From Bordetella parapertussis (lineage in GTDB: Bacteria > Pseudomonadota > Gammaproteobacteria > Burkholderiales > SG8-41): a stretch of DNA of 11,070 nt. How positions within the stretch are numbered: the first letter of the stretch is position 1; each line of letters begins with the position of its first letter. A model generated the notes under the pieces. The model saw only the letters and a list, made by a program, of their open reading frames with translations, ran no database searches and was not told where the DNA came from. Shown here piece by piece: positions 1 to 6,590 of the stretch. The stretch spans positions 1-11,070 of the forward strand of contig CAMBSS010000137.1 in the NCBI GenBank assembly GCA_945870465.1, written 5' to 3'. Made by a program: the position numbers and the translations under genes.

Positions 1-302
1 GGGTTGATGGCGAAGGACAGCGCGAACAGGCCGAGCGTATAGCCGTCGGGCGCGGACTTGGCGACGATGTCGGTGGCGATAATGCCGGTGGCGCCGGTGC
101 GATTGTCGACGACGACGTTCACGCCCATAGCTGCGGTGTATTTTTCGCCAAGAATGCGCGCCGTGACGTCGGCCGCGCCGCCGGGCGCGAAACCGACCAG
201 GATGCGGATAGGGCGCGCGGGATATGTTTGCGCAAAAACGGACTGCGCAAAAACACCGGACGCCAACAGCGCGAATGAACCGGCGATCAGAATTCGTTCC
301 AT
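1..302 (-). CDS. Bug/TctC-family periplasmic solute receptor, N-terminal part (cut by window edge)
   Basis: Reading the minus strand from the ATG at 302 gives about 100 codons without a stop, running off the left edge, so only the N-terminal third is present. A strong Shine-Dalgarno site (GAGGAG) lies about 5 nt upstream of the ATG. The product begins with a signal peptide (MERILIAGSFALLASGVFAQ) followed by a second VFAQ, so the exact cleavage point is unclear. Next comes the Bug signature: Y-P-A-R-P-I-R near residue 30, a G-F-A-P-G-G-A-A-D ligand loop near 37-45, VVVDNRTGATG, then SAPDGYTL. Family knowledge: Bug proteins bind carboxylates or other small organics in the periplasm and are often encoded without the TctAB membrane partners. 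It is divergent from the next Bug gene. The ligand cannot be predicted. Confidence 0.9.
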   Translation of the reverse strand, partial: MERILIAGSFALLASGVFAQSVFAQTYPARPIRILVGFAPGGAADVTARILGEKYTAAMGVNVVVDNRTGATGIIATDIVAKSAPDGYTLGLFALSFAIN

Positions 303-437
303 GGTTTTCTCCTCGATGCCGCAGCGAGGCGGCGGGCGCTATTGTCGTTGCGTTTGCATACGGGCGCAAATCCGCGGCTTTGACATGCTGCCGTGGCTGC
401 TTCATCATCGCCGTTGCTGGATCCGCCTGGAGGAGAA
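303..437. promoter_or_regulatory. Divergent promoter region between two Bug genes
   Basis: These 135 bases separate two outward-facing genes and should hold both promoters. The rightward one is described separately. For the leftward gene only a weak candidate is visible on the minus strand: TTGCGC, 17 bp, then GACAAT, roughly 60 nt upstream of its start. I see no clear operator palindrome. Confidence 0.45.
380..408 (+). promoter_or_regulatory. Candidate sigma-70 promoter for the rightward Bug gene
   Basis: A perfect -35 hexamer TTGACA (380-385) is followed after exactly 17 bp by CATCAT (403-408), which matches the -10 consensus at four of six positions. Transcription would start near 415, leaving a short leader that contains the ribosome binding site GGAGGAG (429-435). 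Found by eye; no experimental support. Confidence 0.45.
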
Positions 438-1412
438 ATGAAAAAAATCATAATGTCTGCAGTCTGCTGCACGCTTGCGCTCGCCGCCGCGCCGTTCGCT
501 GCCGCGCAGAGCGACAATTACCCCACCAAGCCGCTGCGCATGATCTCGCCGTTTCCGCCCGGCGGCAGCGTCGACACGGTCGCGCGTCTGGTGGGTGCAA
601 AGCTCGGCGAAAACCTTGGTCAGCAGGTCATCATCGACAATCGCAGCGGCGCTTCAGGCAACATCGGCACCGAGATGGCGGCGCGCGCGGCGCCCGATGG
701 CTACACGCTGGTCATCAACACCCTGCCGCTGGTGACCAACGGCTATCTGTTCGGCCGCGTGCCGTATGACGTGGTCAACGATTTCGCGCCGATATCGCTG
801 CTGTCGTCGTCGCCTTCTATGCTCGCCGTGCACCCGTCGGTCCCTGCGCGTTCGGTGCGGGAGTTGCTGCAGCTCGCTAAGACGCAGCCCGGCAAGCTCA
901 ATTACGGCGCCGCCGGCGTCGGCACCAATCCGCACATCGCCGGCGAGCTTTTTAATTTGCTCGGCAAGGTCAATATCGTGGTGGTGCAGTTCAAGGGCGG
1001 CGGACCCGCGCTGATTGCGACCATCGGCGGCGAGATCGGCGTGTCTTTCTCCGGGGTCGGCGAGACCGGCCCGTACGTCGAAGCCGGCAGGTTGCGCGCG
1101 CTCGGAGTCACCGGACTCAAGCGCTTCGCCGCGCTGCCGAATACGCCGACCATCTCGGAAGCGGGTGTGCCGGGCTATGAGTTCTCGACCTGGCACATGC
1201 TGCTCGTGCCCAAGGCGACGCCACGCGCGGTGGTCACTTTGCTTGCCGACAAGGTCAAGCAATCCATGCGCGCGCCGGATTTCGTGAAACCGTTCGAGCA
1301 AAAAGGCTACGAGGTCATCGCGAGCACGCCCGAAGAGGCTGCGGCCCACCTCAAAAGCGAGCTCGCCAAATGGGGCAAGGTCATCAAGGAAAGAGGCATG
1401 AAGGCGGATTAG
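438..1412 (+). CDS. Bug/TctC-family periplasmic solute receptor
   Basis: A full-length receptor of 324 residues, normal for the family. The start chosen is the ATG at 438, preceded by GGAGGAG (429-435) and giving a clean signal peptide (MKKIIMSAVCCTLALAAAPF, then AAAQ, about residues 1-24). The ATG at 393 in the same frame would put 15 non-signal residues in front and lacks a ribosome site. Signature motifs follow: Y-P-T-K-P-L-R (28-34), F-P-P-G-G-S-V-D (39-46) and I-D-N-R-S-G-A-S-G-N-I-G (66-77), then APDGYTL and a central YGAAGVGTNPH segment. Family knowledge: these are two-lobed Venus-flytrap binding proteins for carboxylic acids and related solutes, feeding TTT transporters or acting in sensing. 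No TctA or TctB partner is present in the window. The gene stands alone, with 140 bp before the next gene. The ligand is unknown. Confidence 0.95.
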   Translation: MKKIIMSAVCCTLALAAAPFAAAQSDNYPTKPLRMISPFPPGGSVDTVARLVGAKLGENLGQQVIIDNRSGASGNIGTEMAARAAPDGYTLVINTLPLVTNGYLFGRVPYDVVNDFAPISLLSSSPSMLAVHPSVPARSVRELLQLAKTQPGKLNYGAAGVGTNPHIAGELFNLLGKVNIVVVQFKGGGPALIATIGGEIGVSFSGVGETGPYVEAGRLRALGVTGLKRFAALPNTPTISEAGVPGYEFSTWHMLLVPKATPRAVVTLLADKVKQSMRAPDFVKPFEQKGYEVIASTPEEAAAHLKSELAKWGKVIKERGMKAD

Positions 1413-1447
1413 CGGCGCGCCACCCGCGGGGCAGTCGGTGCGGGGGC

Positions 1448-1477
1448 TTACCGGGCGGATGGTTTGTGCGCAATAAT
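1448..1477 (+). promoter_or_regulatory. Candidate promoter upstream of the sirtuin operon
   Basis: TTACCG (1448-1453; three of six -35 matches) is separated by 18 bp from AATAAT (1472-1477; five of six -10 matches), which stands out as A/T-rich in a GC-rich gap. Initiation would fall near 1484, almost on the ATG of a 23-residue leader frame (1485-1556). The weak -35 box makes this tentative. Nothing else recognisable is seen in the 140-bp gap 1413-1552. Confidence 0.3.
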
Positions 1478-1552
1478 CGACCCGATGAATTTACCGAGTG
1501 ATTTCCGGCGCTGCCACAGCCCGGATGTGCAAAAGACAGGATTGCCCGCGTT

Positions 1553-2323
1553 GTGAATTTGACTGCGAACATAGAGAAAGTGCGCGGCTGGGTTGAATCC
1601 GCGAAGCGCGTGGTGGTGCTGACGGGTGCCGGCATCTCGACCGAATCGGGCATCCCGGATTTCCGCGGGCCCAATGGTGTGTGGACGCGCGATCCCAAGG
1701 CCGAGAAGCTTTCCGATATCCGCTATTACACGGCCGATCCGGAAATCCGCAGGCTCGCGTGGCAATCGCGCCTTGAACATCCGGCGTGGGCTGCGAAACC
1801 CAACGCAGGGCATCTTGCTTTGGTACAACTCGAGCGGCGCGGCAATCTGCGCGCACTGATCACGCAAAACATCGATGGCTTGCATCTCAAGGCCGGCAAT
1901 TCGCGCGATAAAGTGTTCGAAGTCCACGGCAACCTGCATAAGGCGATCTGCCTCTCGTGCGGCTGGAAGGGCCCGATGCTGGCAGTGCTCGACCGTGTGC
2001 GTGCCGGCGAGGAAGACCCGCCGTGCGCGACCTGCGGCGGTATCCTGAAAAGCGACACGATATCGTTCGGCCAGTCGCTGATCCCGGAAGTGATTGACGG
2101 CGCGATGGAAGCGGCGCACGACACCGACCTGCTGCTCGCCATCGGCAGCAGCCTGCAGGTGTTTCCGATCGCCAATGCAGCTCCCATCGCGCACGCGGCC
2201 GGCGCGCGCATTGTCATCATAAACGCCGAGCCGACGCAGTTCGACGACATCGCGGATGCGAAGCTGACGGGCCGGATCGGTGAAGACCTGCCGAGAATAT
2301 GCGGGAGATTCGATGCCGCATGA
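1553..2323 (+). CDS. Sir2-family NAD+-dependent protein deacylase (sirtuin)
   Basis: A complete 256-residue sirtuin. Family knowledge: sirtuins remove acyl groups from lysine using NAD+, giving nicotinamide and O-acyl-ADP-ribose, in the cytoplasm. Seen in the sequence: the NAD loop G-A-G-I-S-T-E-S-G-I-P-D-F-R-G (25-39) followed by PNGVWT, the T-Q-N-I-D-G-L-H motif (104-111), catalytic His125 in VHGN, four zinc cysteines as two CxxC pairs (133/136 and 158/161), and GSSLQVFP for NAD binding near the C-terminus. The PDFRGPNGVW stretch recalls SIRT6/7-like sirtuins. The Tyr/Arg acyl-pocket pair expected of desuccinylases such as CobB is not evident, so deacetylation is the simplest guess. The start is a GTG, the only in-frame candidate found close upstream; it has only a distant, weak ribosome site. 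It overlaps the stop of a tiny upstream frame as GTGA. The 3' end overlaps the hydrolase start by 11 bp, so it is probably the first gene of the operon. Confidence 0.93.
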   Translation: MNLTANIEKVRGWVESAKRVVVLTGAGISTESGIPDFRGPNGVWTRDPKAEKLSDIRYYTADPEIRRLAWQSRLEHPAWAAKPNAGHLALVQLERRGNLRALITQNIDGLHLKAGNSRDKVFEVHGNLHKAICLSCGWKGPMLAVLDRVRAGEEDPPCATCGGILKSDTISFGQSLIPEVIDGAMEAAHDTDLLLAIGSSLQVFPIANAAPIAHAAGARIVIINAEPTQFDDIADAKLTGRIGEDLPRICGRFDAA

Positions 2324-3503
2324 CGCCGGGACGTCCGCGCCGAAAAATAAAATCCGGGTTGCCGCGCTGTTCATCGGCCTCGCGGCCGGCTTTGCGTCCC
2401 ACGCGCAGGCCGCCGCGCCGGCACCGGAAGTCTTCGCGCAGGACATGCGCGAGGAGATCGTCCGCATCAGCGCCACCGTGAAGGACATGTACAACCGCCA
2501 GGAAACGCGGCCGGTCCCCATCACGATTTACCGTCCCGCGGGCGATGGTCCGTTTCCCTTGTTTGTGCTGAACCACGGGCGGCCCACGACGGAGAGGCGC
2601 GCCGCACAGGGGCGGTTTCGTCCTGAATCTGCGGCGCGTTATCTGGTGGCCAAGGGTTTTGTCGTGCTGGTGCCCATGCGCATCGGTTACTGGGAAACGC
2701 TGGGTAATTTCGATCCCGAAGAGAGCGGCGGCTGCAGCGATAAAAGAATCGAGCCGATGTCCATCGCGGCATCGGACCAGGTGCTGGCAACGGTCGAGTT
2801 CGCAAAGACCCTGCCTTATGTGGATGCGTCGCGCTGGCTCGTCGGTGGCGTCTCGGTCGGCGGGTTGACCAGCATAGCGACGGTGGGACGCAATCCGCCG
2901 GGATTGCTGGGCGGCATCAATTTTTCCGGCGGCACCGGCGGCGATCCGGTCAAAACGCCGGGACATCCCTGCGGCCCCCACCGGGTTGAGAGCTATTGGG
3001 GAGGTCTGGCAAAAAAATCCACCGTGCCCATGCTGTGGCTGTACTGGCAGAACGATAAGTACTGGGGTGCCGAGATTCCGAAGGAATGGCATAAAGCATG
3101 GGTGGATGGCGGCGGCAAAGCGGACTTCAAATCGTTTCCGCCGGCGGGCGAAGACGGGCATGCCGGTCTGACCATAGACATGAACGCATGGCTGCCGGTC
3201 GTCGATGAATTCCTGAACATACTTGGCTTTACTCAGCCGGCCATCGTGACCAAGCCGCCGGCGAGTAGCTACGCGGAACTTGCCGATGTGAGCAAGGTGC
3301 CGAGTGTGTCGGCAAAAACCAGCGGCTACGCGAGATTTCTGGAAGCCAAACAGCCGCGTGCCTTTGCGGTAGGCGACAGAGGCGGCTGGGGCTCCGCCAG
3401 CGGCGACTACGCGATGGGCAAGGCGCTCGGCAACTGCCAGCGCTACGGCCAAGTCTGTAGGTTGTATGCGGTGGACAACGAAGTGGTGTGGGTGGGTAAG
3501 TAA
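2313..3503 (+). CDS. Exported alpha/beta hydrolase with a Cys-containing C-terminal module
   Basis: A 396-residue protein starting at the ATG at 2313, with GGGAG 5 nt upstream. A GTG at 2280 in the same frame would add 11 residues ahead of the signal peptide and is less likely. The N-terminus has basic residues (KNKIR), a hydrophobic stretch (VAALFIGLAAGFA) and a plausible cleavage after SHAQA, so export to the periplasm is inferred. The hydrolase core resembles the dienelactone hydrolase/prolyl-oligopeptidase fold: an LNHGRP oxyanion region, nucleophile Ser181 in G-V-S-V-G-G, probable acid Asp248 in QNDKYW and His283 in EDGHAG. After about residue 306 a linker leads to a 60-residue tail containing GWGSAS, GKALGNC and VCRLYAVD, with Cys375 and Cys382 that could form a disulfide. 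The substrate is unknown; an ester or lactone is a family-level guess. It overlaps the sirtuin gene by 11 bp and precedes the dehydrogenase by 35 bp, so it is probably co-transcribed. Confidence 0.85.
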   Translation: MPHDAGTSAPKNKIRVAALFIGLAAGFASHAQAAAPAPEVFAQDMREEIVRISATVKDMYNRQETRPVPITIYRPAGDGPFPLFVLNHGRPTTERRAAQGRFRPESAARYLVAKGFVVLVPMRIGYWETLGNFDPEESGGCSDKRIEPMSIAASDQVLATVEFAKTLPYVDASRWLVGGVSVGGLTSIATVGRNPPGLLGGINFSGGTGGDPVKTPGHPCGPHRVESYWGGLAKKSTVPMLWLYWQNDKYWGAEIPKEWHKAWVDGGGKADFKSFPPAGEDGHAGLTIDMNAWLPVVDEFLNILGFTQPAIVTKPPASSYAELADVSKVPSVSAKTSGYARFLEAKQPRAFAVGDRGGWGSASGDYAMGKALGNCQRYGQVCRLYAVDNEVVWVGK

Positions 3504-3538
3504 GCGCGAGTTTGCGGATTCATTGACGAGGAATACTC

Positions 3539-4297
3539 ATGTTCGATCTGACGGGAAAAGTTGCGTTGATCACCGGTTCCACCAAGGGCATCGGCAAATC
3601 GATTGCCGAGGAGATGGCGCGCGCCGGCGCGAAAGTCGTGGTTTCAAGCCGCAAGGCCGATGCGGTCGAGGCGGTGACGAAGGAGTTCACGGCTGCCGGC
3701 CACGAGGCCATCGGCGTGCCGTGCAATATCGGCTCGAAAGCGGAATTGCAGAACCTCGTCGACAAGACGTTGGCCAAATGGGGCCGCATCGACATCCTGG
3801 TGTGCAACGCGGCGATCAACCCGGTGTTCGGTCCGATGGTAAATGTTTCCGACGAAGCGTTCGACAAGATCATGGGCAGCAACGTGCGCAGCGTGTTCTG
3901 GCTCGCCAACATGGTGCTGCCGCAGATGGCGGAACGAAAAGACGGCGCGATGGTCATCATTTCGAGCATCGCGGCGATCCGCGGCAGCAACGTCAACGGC
4001 CTCTACGGCGTCACCAAGGCGGCAGATGCCGGACTCGGCCGCGCGCTGGCGGTGGAGTGGGGCCCGCACAACATACGCGTCAACAGCATCGCGCCGGGGC
4101 TCATCAAGACCGATTTCGCGCGCGCACTGTGGACTGACGAAGAGAGGCGCAAGCGCCGCGAAGCGCTGACGCCGCTGCGCCGCATCGGCGATCCTGAAGA
4201 CATTGGCGGCATCGCGGTATTCCTTGCTTCGGACGCCGCGCGCTTTGTGACCGGCCAGTTGCTGATCGCGGACGGCGGCGCTTCGATCGGTTGGTAA
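3539..4297 (+). CDS. Short-chain dehydrogenase/reductase (classical SDR)
   Basis: A complete 252-residue classical SDR, preceded by GAGGA (3528-3532) at 6 nt spacing. Seen: the nucleotide-binding T-G-S-T-K-G-I-G (12-19), C-N-A-A (89-92), and the catalytic set Asn115, Ser143 (in ISSIAAIRG), Tyr156 and Lys160 (Y-G-V-T-K), ending with the usual GQLLIADGG. Arg38, at the end of the second strand (VVVSSRK), suggests NADP(H) preference, an inference from SDR cofactor rules. Family knowledge: such enzymes interconvert alcohols and ketones, including 3-oxoacyl groups and sugar or steroid alcohols. The sequence does not fix the substrate. It sits between the hydrolase (35-bp gap) and the selenoprotein gene (32-bp gap), so a shared pathway is plausible. 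Confidence 0.93.
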   Translation: MFDLTGKVALITGSTKGIGKSIAEEMARAGAKVVVSSRKADAVEAVTKEFTAAGHEAIGVPCNIGSKAELQNLVDKTLAKWGRIDILVCNAAINPVFGPMVNVSDEAFDKIMGSNVRSVFWLANMVLPQMAERKDGAMVIISSIAAIRGSNVNGLYGVTKAADAGLGRALAVEWGPHNIRVNSIAPGLIKTDFARALWTDEERRKRREALTPLRRIGDPEDIGGIAVFLASDAARFVTGQLLIADGGASIGW

Positions 4298-4329
4298 GGT
4301 AATCAGAATTATTATCGAAAGGAAAATTC

Positions 4330-5559
4330 ATGGTGCGACTCGTTGACCTTCCTGCATGGGAGCGCGAGCACATGCTCGAAAAAATCCCGGCGCTGCCGAA
4401 GTTCGGTCTCAACCCGTGGGTGGCTGGCGGCCCGCTCTCGAAACGGCGCGTTGCCATCGTGACGAGCGCGGGACTGCACACGCGCGGCGACCGTCCGTTT
4501 GGCCTCGGCGCCGCGCGCAACGACTACCGGGTGATTCCGGGCAGCATCGCCGCGGCGGACCTCGTGATGAGCCAGGTTTCGGTCAATTTCGACCGCACCG
4601 GCTTTCAGCAGGACCTGAACGTCGTGTTCCCCATCGACCGCCTGCGCGAACTCGCGGCGGAAGGCGTCATCGGGTCGGTGGCCGATTACCATTATTCGTT
4701 CATGGGTGCGGGCTCGCCGGTTACCCGCATGGAGGCCAGCGCGCGTGAAGTTGGCCGCCTGCTGAAGCAGGACAATGTCGATGCGGTGTTGCTGACACCG
4801 GTCTGACCGAACTGCACGTGCGCCGTGGGCGCACTGGCTTTGTATATCGAGGACGAAGGTGTGCCCACCGTCCTCATCAGTCTTGTGCGCGAACATACCG
4901 CGGCGATGCATCCGCCGCGCGCGTTGTGGGTGCCGTTCATGCTCGGCCGGCCGCTCGGCGTGCCCGGTGACGCGGCGTTTCAGCGCCGCGTCGTTGTGGC
5001 AGCGCTGAATTTATTCGGGCGCGACCGCGGTCCGGTGCTGGAAGATCACGCCGAGGAGGCGCCGCCTGTGGTGTCCGCCGAACCCGGAGAAGGCATGGTG
5101 TGCGGGGTCGATTTTTCGTCCGCGGACAAAGACGTTCCGTTGTCGCAGCTCGTGCTGGAGGAGGTCTCCCAGTTGAGCTCCTGGTATGACATCGCGTTGA
5201 AGCGGCGCGGGCGCACCGCGCTGGGCGTCGCCGGGGCTGCGCCGGAGGAATTGGCGCAGTTTATGGGCGCGTGGGCTGAAGGGAAACCGGTGCCGTCGTA
5301 CCGCGCTGGCATGCCGCTGGCCAATGCGATGCGGCTGGCATGCGAGGAACTCAAGGCTTTTTACGCAGAGGCCAACGCGGGCCAACCGGGCGAGCGTTCA
5401 GCGCACAGCGTGCAGGAGTGGTTCTGGCACCAGACGGCGGCAGGCCGCCTGATTCTGGCGTTGCATACGGCGCTGTTAAACAGCGGCGACAAAGAGCTGC
5501 GCAGTTTCGCGAACGAAAGCATGATTCCGCGCGTAGCGCGACATGGAGGTGCCGAGTGA
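4330..5559 (+). CDS. GrdB/PrdB-family reductase, probable selenoprotein (UGA at codon 159 read as Sec)
   Basis: Two ORFs (4330-4806 and 4825-5559) are in the same frame, separated only by TGA at 4804-4806. Read through, they give one 409-residue protein. It starts at ATG 4330 with AAAGG about 7 nt upstream; the second ORF has no ribosome site. Seen: an AIVTSAGLH strand (about residue 41 on), a V-F-P-I-D-R-L-R-E-L-A-A-E-G motif (about 98-111), Y-S-F-M-G-A-G, then D-A-V-L-L-T-P-V-U-P-N-C-T-C. Sec159 and Cys162 form a UxxC pair. Family knowledge: GrdB (glycine/betaine/sarcosine reductase) and PrdB (D-proline reductase) carry catalytic Sec at this point, just after a DAV(I/V)LT strand; PrdB shares the FPIDRL motif. 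A SECIS-like hairpin follows the UGA. Residues from about 236 to the end form an extension, rich in predicted helix and containing EWFWHQTAAG, not known to me from PrdB. No GrdA, GrdE or PrdA partner is nearby, so the reaction is unknown. Alternatives are a nonsense mutation or base error replacing Cys, but the hairpin and intact downstream frame argue for Sec. Confidence 0.85.
4804..4806 (+). other. In-frame UGA, proposed selenocysteine codon
   Basis: This TGA is codon 159 of the GrdB/PrdB-like gene. Coding continues in the same frame for 250 further residues, whose first part (PNCTCAVGALALYIEDEG) completes the domain begun upstream. The residue occupies the N-terminal position of a UxxC redox pair with Cys162. 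Confidence 0.85.
4818..4834 (+). promoter_or_regulatory. Candidate bacterial SECIS hairpin
   Basis: Arms GTGCGCC (4818-4824) and GGCGCAC (4828-4834) pair perfectly over 7 bp around the loop GTG (4825-4827). The loop begins 18 nt after the UGA, within the roughly 16-37 nt range used in models of bacterial SECIS elements, and has the required G at its first position followed by U. It lies inside the coding sequence, as all bacterial SECIS elements do, where SelB would bind it. GC-rich DNA makes chance hairpins common, so position and loop are the main support. Confidence 0.65.
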
Positions 5560-6539
5560 ACCGCAATGCAGCCTGGTCCATCATAGTACTCGCGGCGGTG
5601 ATGTCCGTTGCGCCTGCCACACATGGCGCGGATTGGCCGGCGAACGGAATCGTCGAGATTGTCGTGCCTTCGGGGCCGGCGAGCGGCCTCGACACCGCCG
5701 GCAGAACAATAAAAAACCTGTTTGATACCGCGAAGCTGATTTCAACCTCAAGCGTCGTCATTAACAAGGCCGGCGCGGGCGGCACCATCGCTTATCAGTA
5801 TTTGAACCAAAAGCCGGGCAACAGCCGCTATCTCGCCATCGCCTCGCCCAGCCTCATTACCAACAAGCTGATGGGGATAGGCGACGTCGATTTCCAGGAC
5901 ATGACGGCGGTCTGCCGCCTGTTTTCCGACAACATCGTGTTCATGGTGCGCGCGGACTCGGCGATACAGGATGGCAAGGGCCTGGTCGCGCGGCTGCGGA
6001 AGAACGCCTCATCCGCGTCGTTCGGTATCGCCACGGCGCTGGGCGGGGCCAACCACATTGCCGCTGCCGCGATGCTCAAGGGCGCCGGCATCGATGTCAA
6101 AGCGGCGCTCTATGTCGGCTACAAGTCTGGCTCTGACGCGTTGATCGCGCTTCTTAGTGGCGATGTCGACGTCGTCCCTGTTGCCGCGCCCGTCGCCCTG
6201 CCGCAACTGGCGGGCGGCAAGGTGCGGGTTATCGCCGTTTCGTCACCGGAACGTCTTGGCGGTGCCCTGGCGGTCGTGCCGACGTGGAAGGAGCAGGGCA
6301 TCGATTCCGTATATACATCCTGGCGCGTCATCGTCGCGCCGCGCGGCGTGAGCGACGAGGAGGTGCGTGCCGTGGCGGGTGCGTTCGCGAAGATGGCGGC
6401 GATGCCGCAATGGAAGGCGGAGCTCGAAAAAAACTACTGGATTGGAAATTACCTCGGGCCGGAAGCCACGAAGGCCTTTCTGGGCGAGCAATTGACCGAG
6501 CACCGCAATCTTCTCACGCAGTTGGGGCTGGCCAAATAG
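5556..6539 (+). CDS. Divergent Bug/TctC-like periplasmic receptor coupled to the selenoprotein
   Basis: A 327-residue protein starting at GTG 5556, whose GTGA overlaps the selenoprotein stop by 4 bp. GGAGG (5545-5549) lies 6 nt upstream, deciding this start over the longer frame from 5340. Signal peptide: about residues 1-25, ending in THGA before DWPANG. The fold is recognisable by G-A-G-G-T-I-A (equivalent to the family's SGASGNIG), FGIATALGGANHIAAA, YVGYKSGSDALIALLSGDVD and a C-terminal TSWRVIVAPRGV. It is unlike the other three receptors here: the usual PGG-x-x-D loop is replaced by P-S-G-P-A-S-G-L-D (38-46), the DNRSG motif by NKAGAG, and APDGYTL is absent. Inference: different ligand chemistry, probably tied to the upstream enzyme. 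It is the last gene of the plus-strand set and converges on the methyltransferase gene 51 bp away. Confidence 0.85.
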   Translation: MNRNAAWSIIVLAAVMSVAPATHGADWPANGIVEIVVPSGPASGLDTAGRTIKNLFDTAKLISTSSVVINKAGAGGTIAYQYLNQKPGNSRYLAIASPSLITNKLMGIGDVDFQDMTAVCRLFSDNIVFMVRADSAIQDGKGLVARLRKNASSASFGIATALGGANHIAAAAMLKGAGIDVKAALYVGYKSGSDALIALLSGDVDVVPVAAPVALPQLAGGKVRVIAVSSPERLGGALAVVPTWKEQGIDSVYTSWRVIVAPRGVSDEEVRAVAGAFAKMAAMPQWKAELEKNYWIGNYLGPEATKAFLGEQLTEHRNLLTQLGLAK

Positions 6540-6590
6540 CCGCGTCCAGGCGCGGCGCCAGCCGATTCGTGTAGCGCCGAGCAGGCGGTC

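Noticed and set aside
1448..2524. Long minus-strand ORF of 358 codons opposite the sirtuin
   Set aside because: No family motif, and the plus-strand sirtuin carries every expected motif.
2217..3452. Long minus-strand ORF of 411 codons opposite the hydrolase
   Set aside because: Its translation is rich in Arg, His and Ala with no domain pattern, typical of antisense shadows in GC-rich genes; the plus strand has a full catalytic set, signal peptide and ribosome site.
4825..5559. A separate gene starting at GTG 4825
   Set aside because: No ribosome site, the GTG is in the hairpin loop, and the protein would lack the first half of its domain; the frame is continuous with 4330-4806 across one UGA.
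6540..6555. Hairpin CCGCG/CGCGG between the convergent genes as a terminator
   Set aside because: Only 5 bp with a 6-nt loop and no following T-run on either strand.
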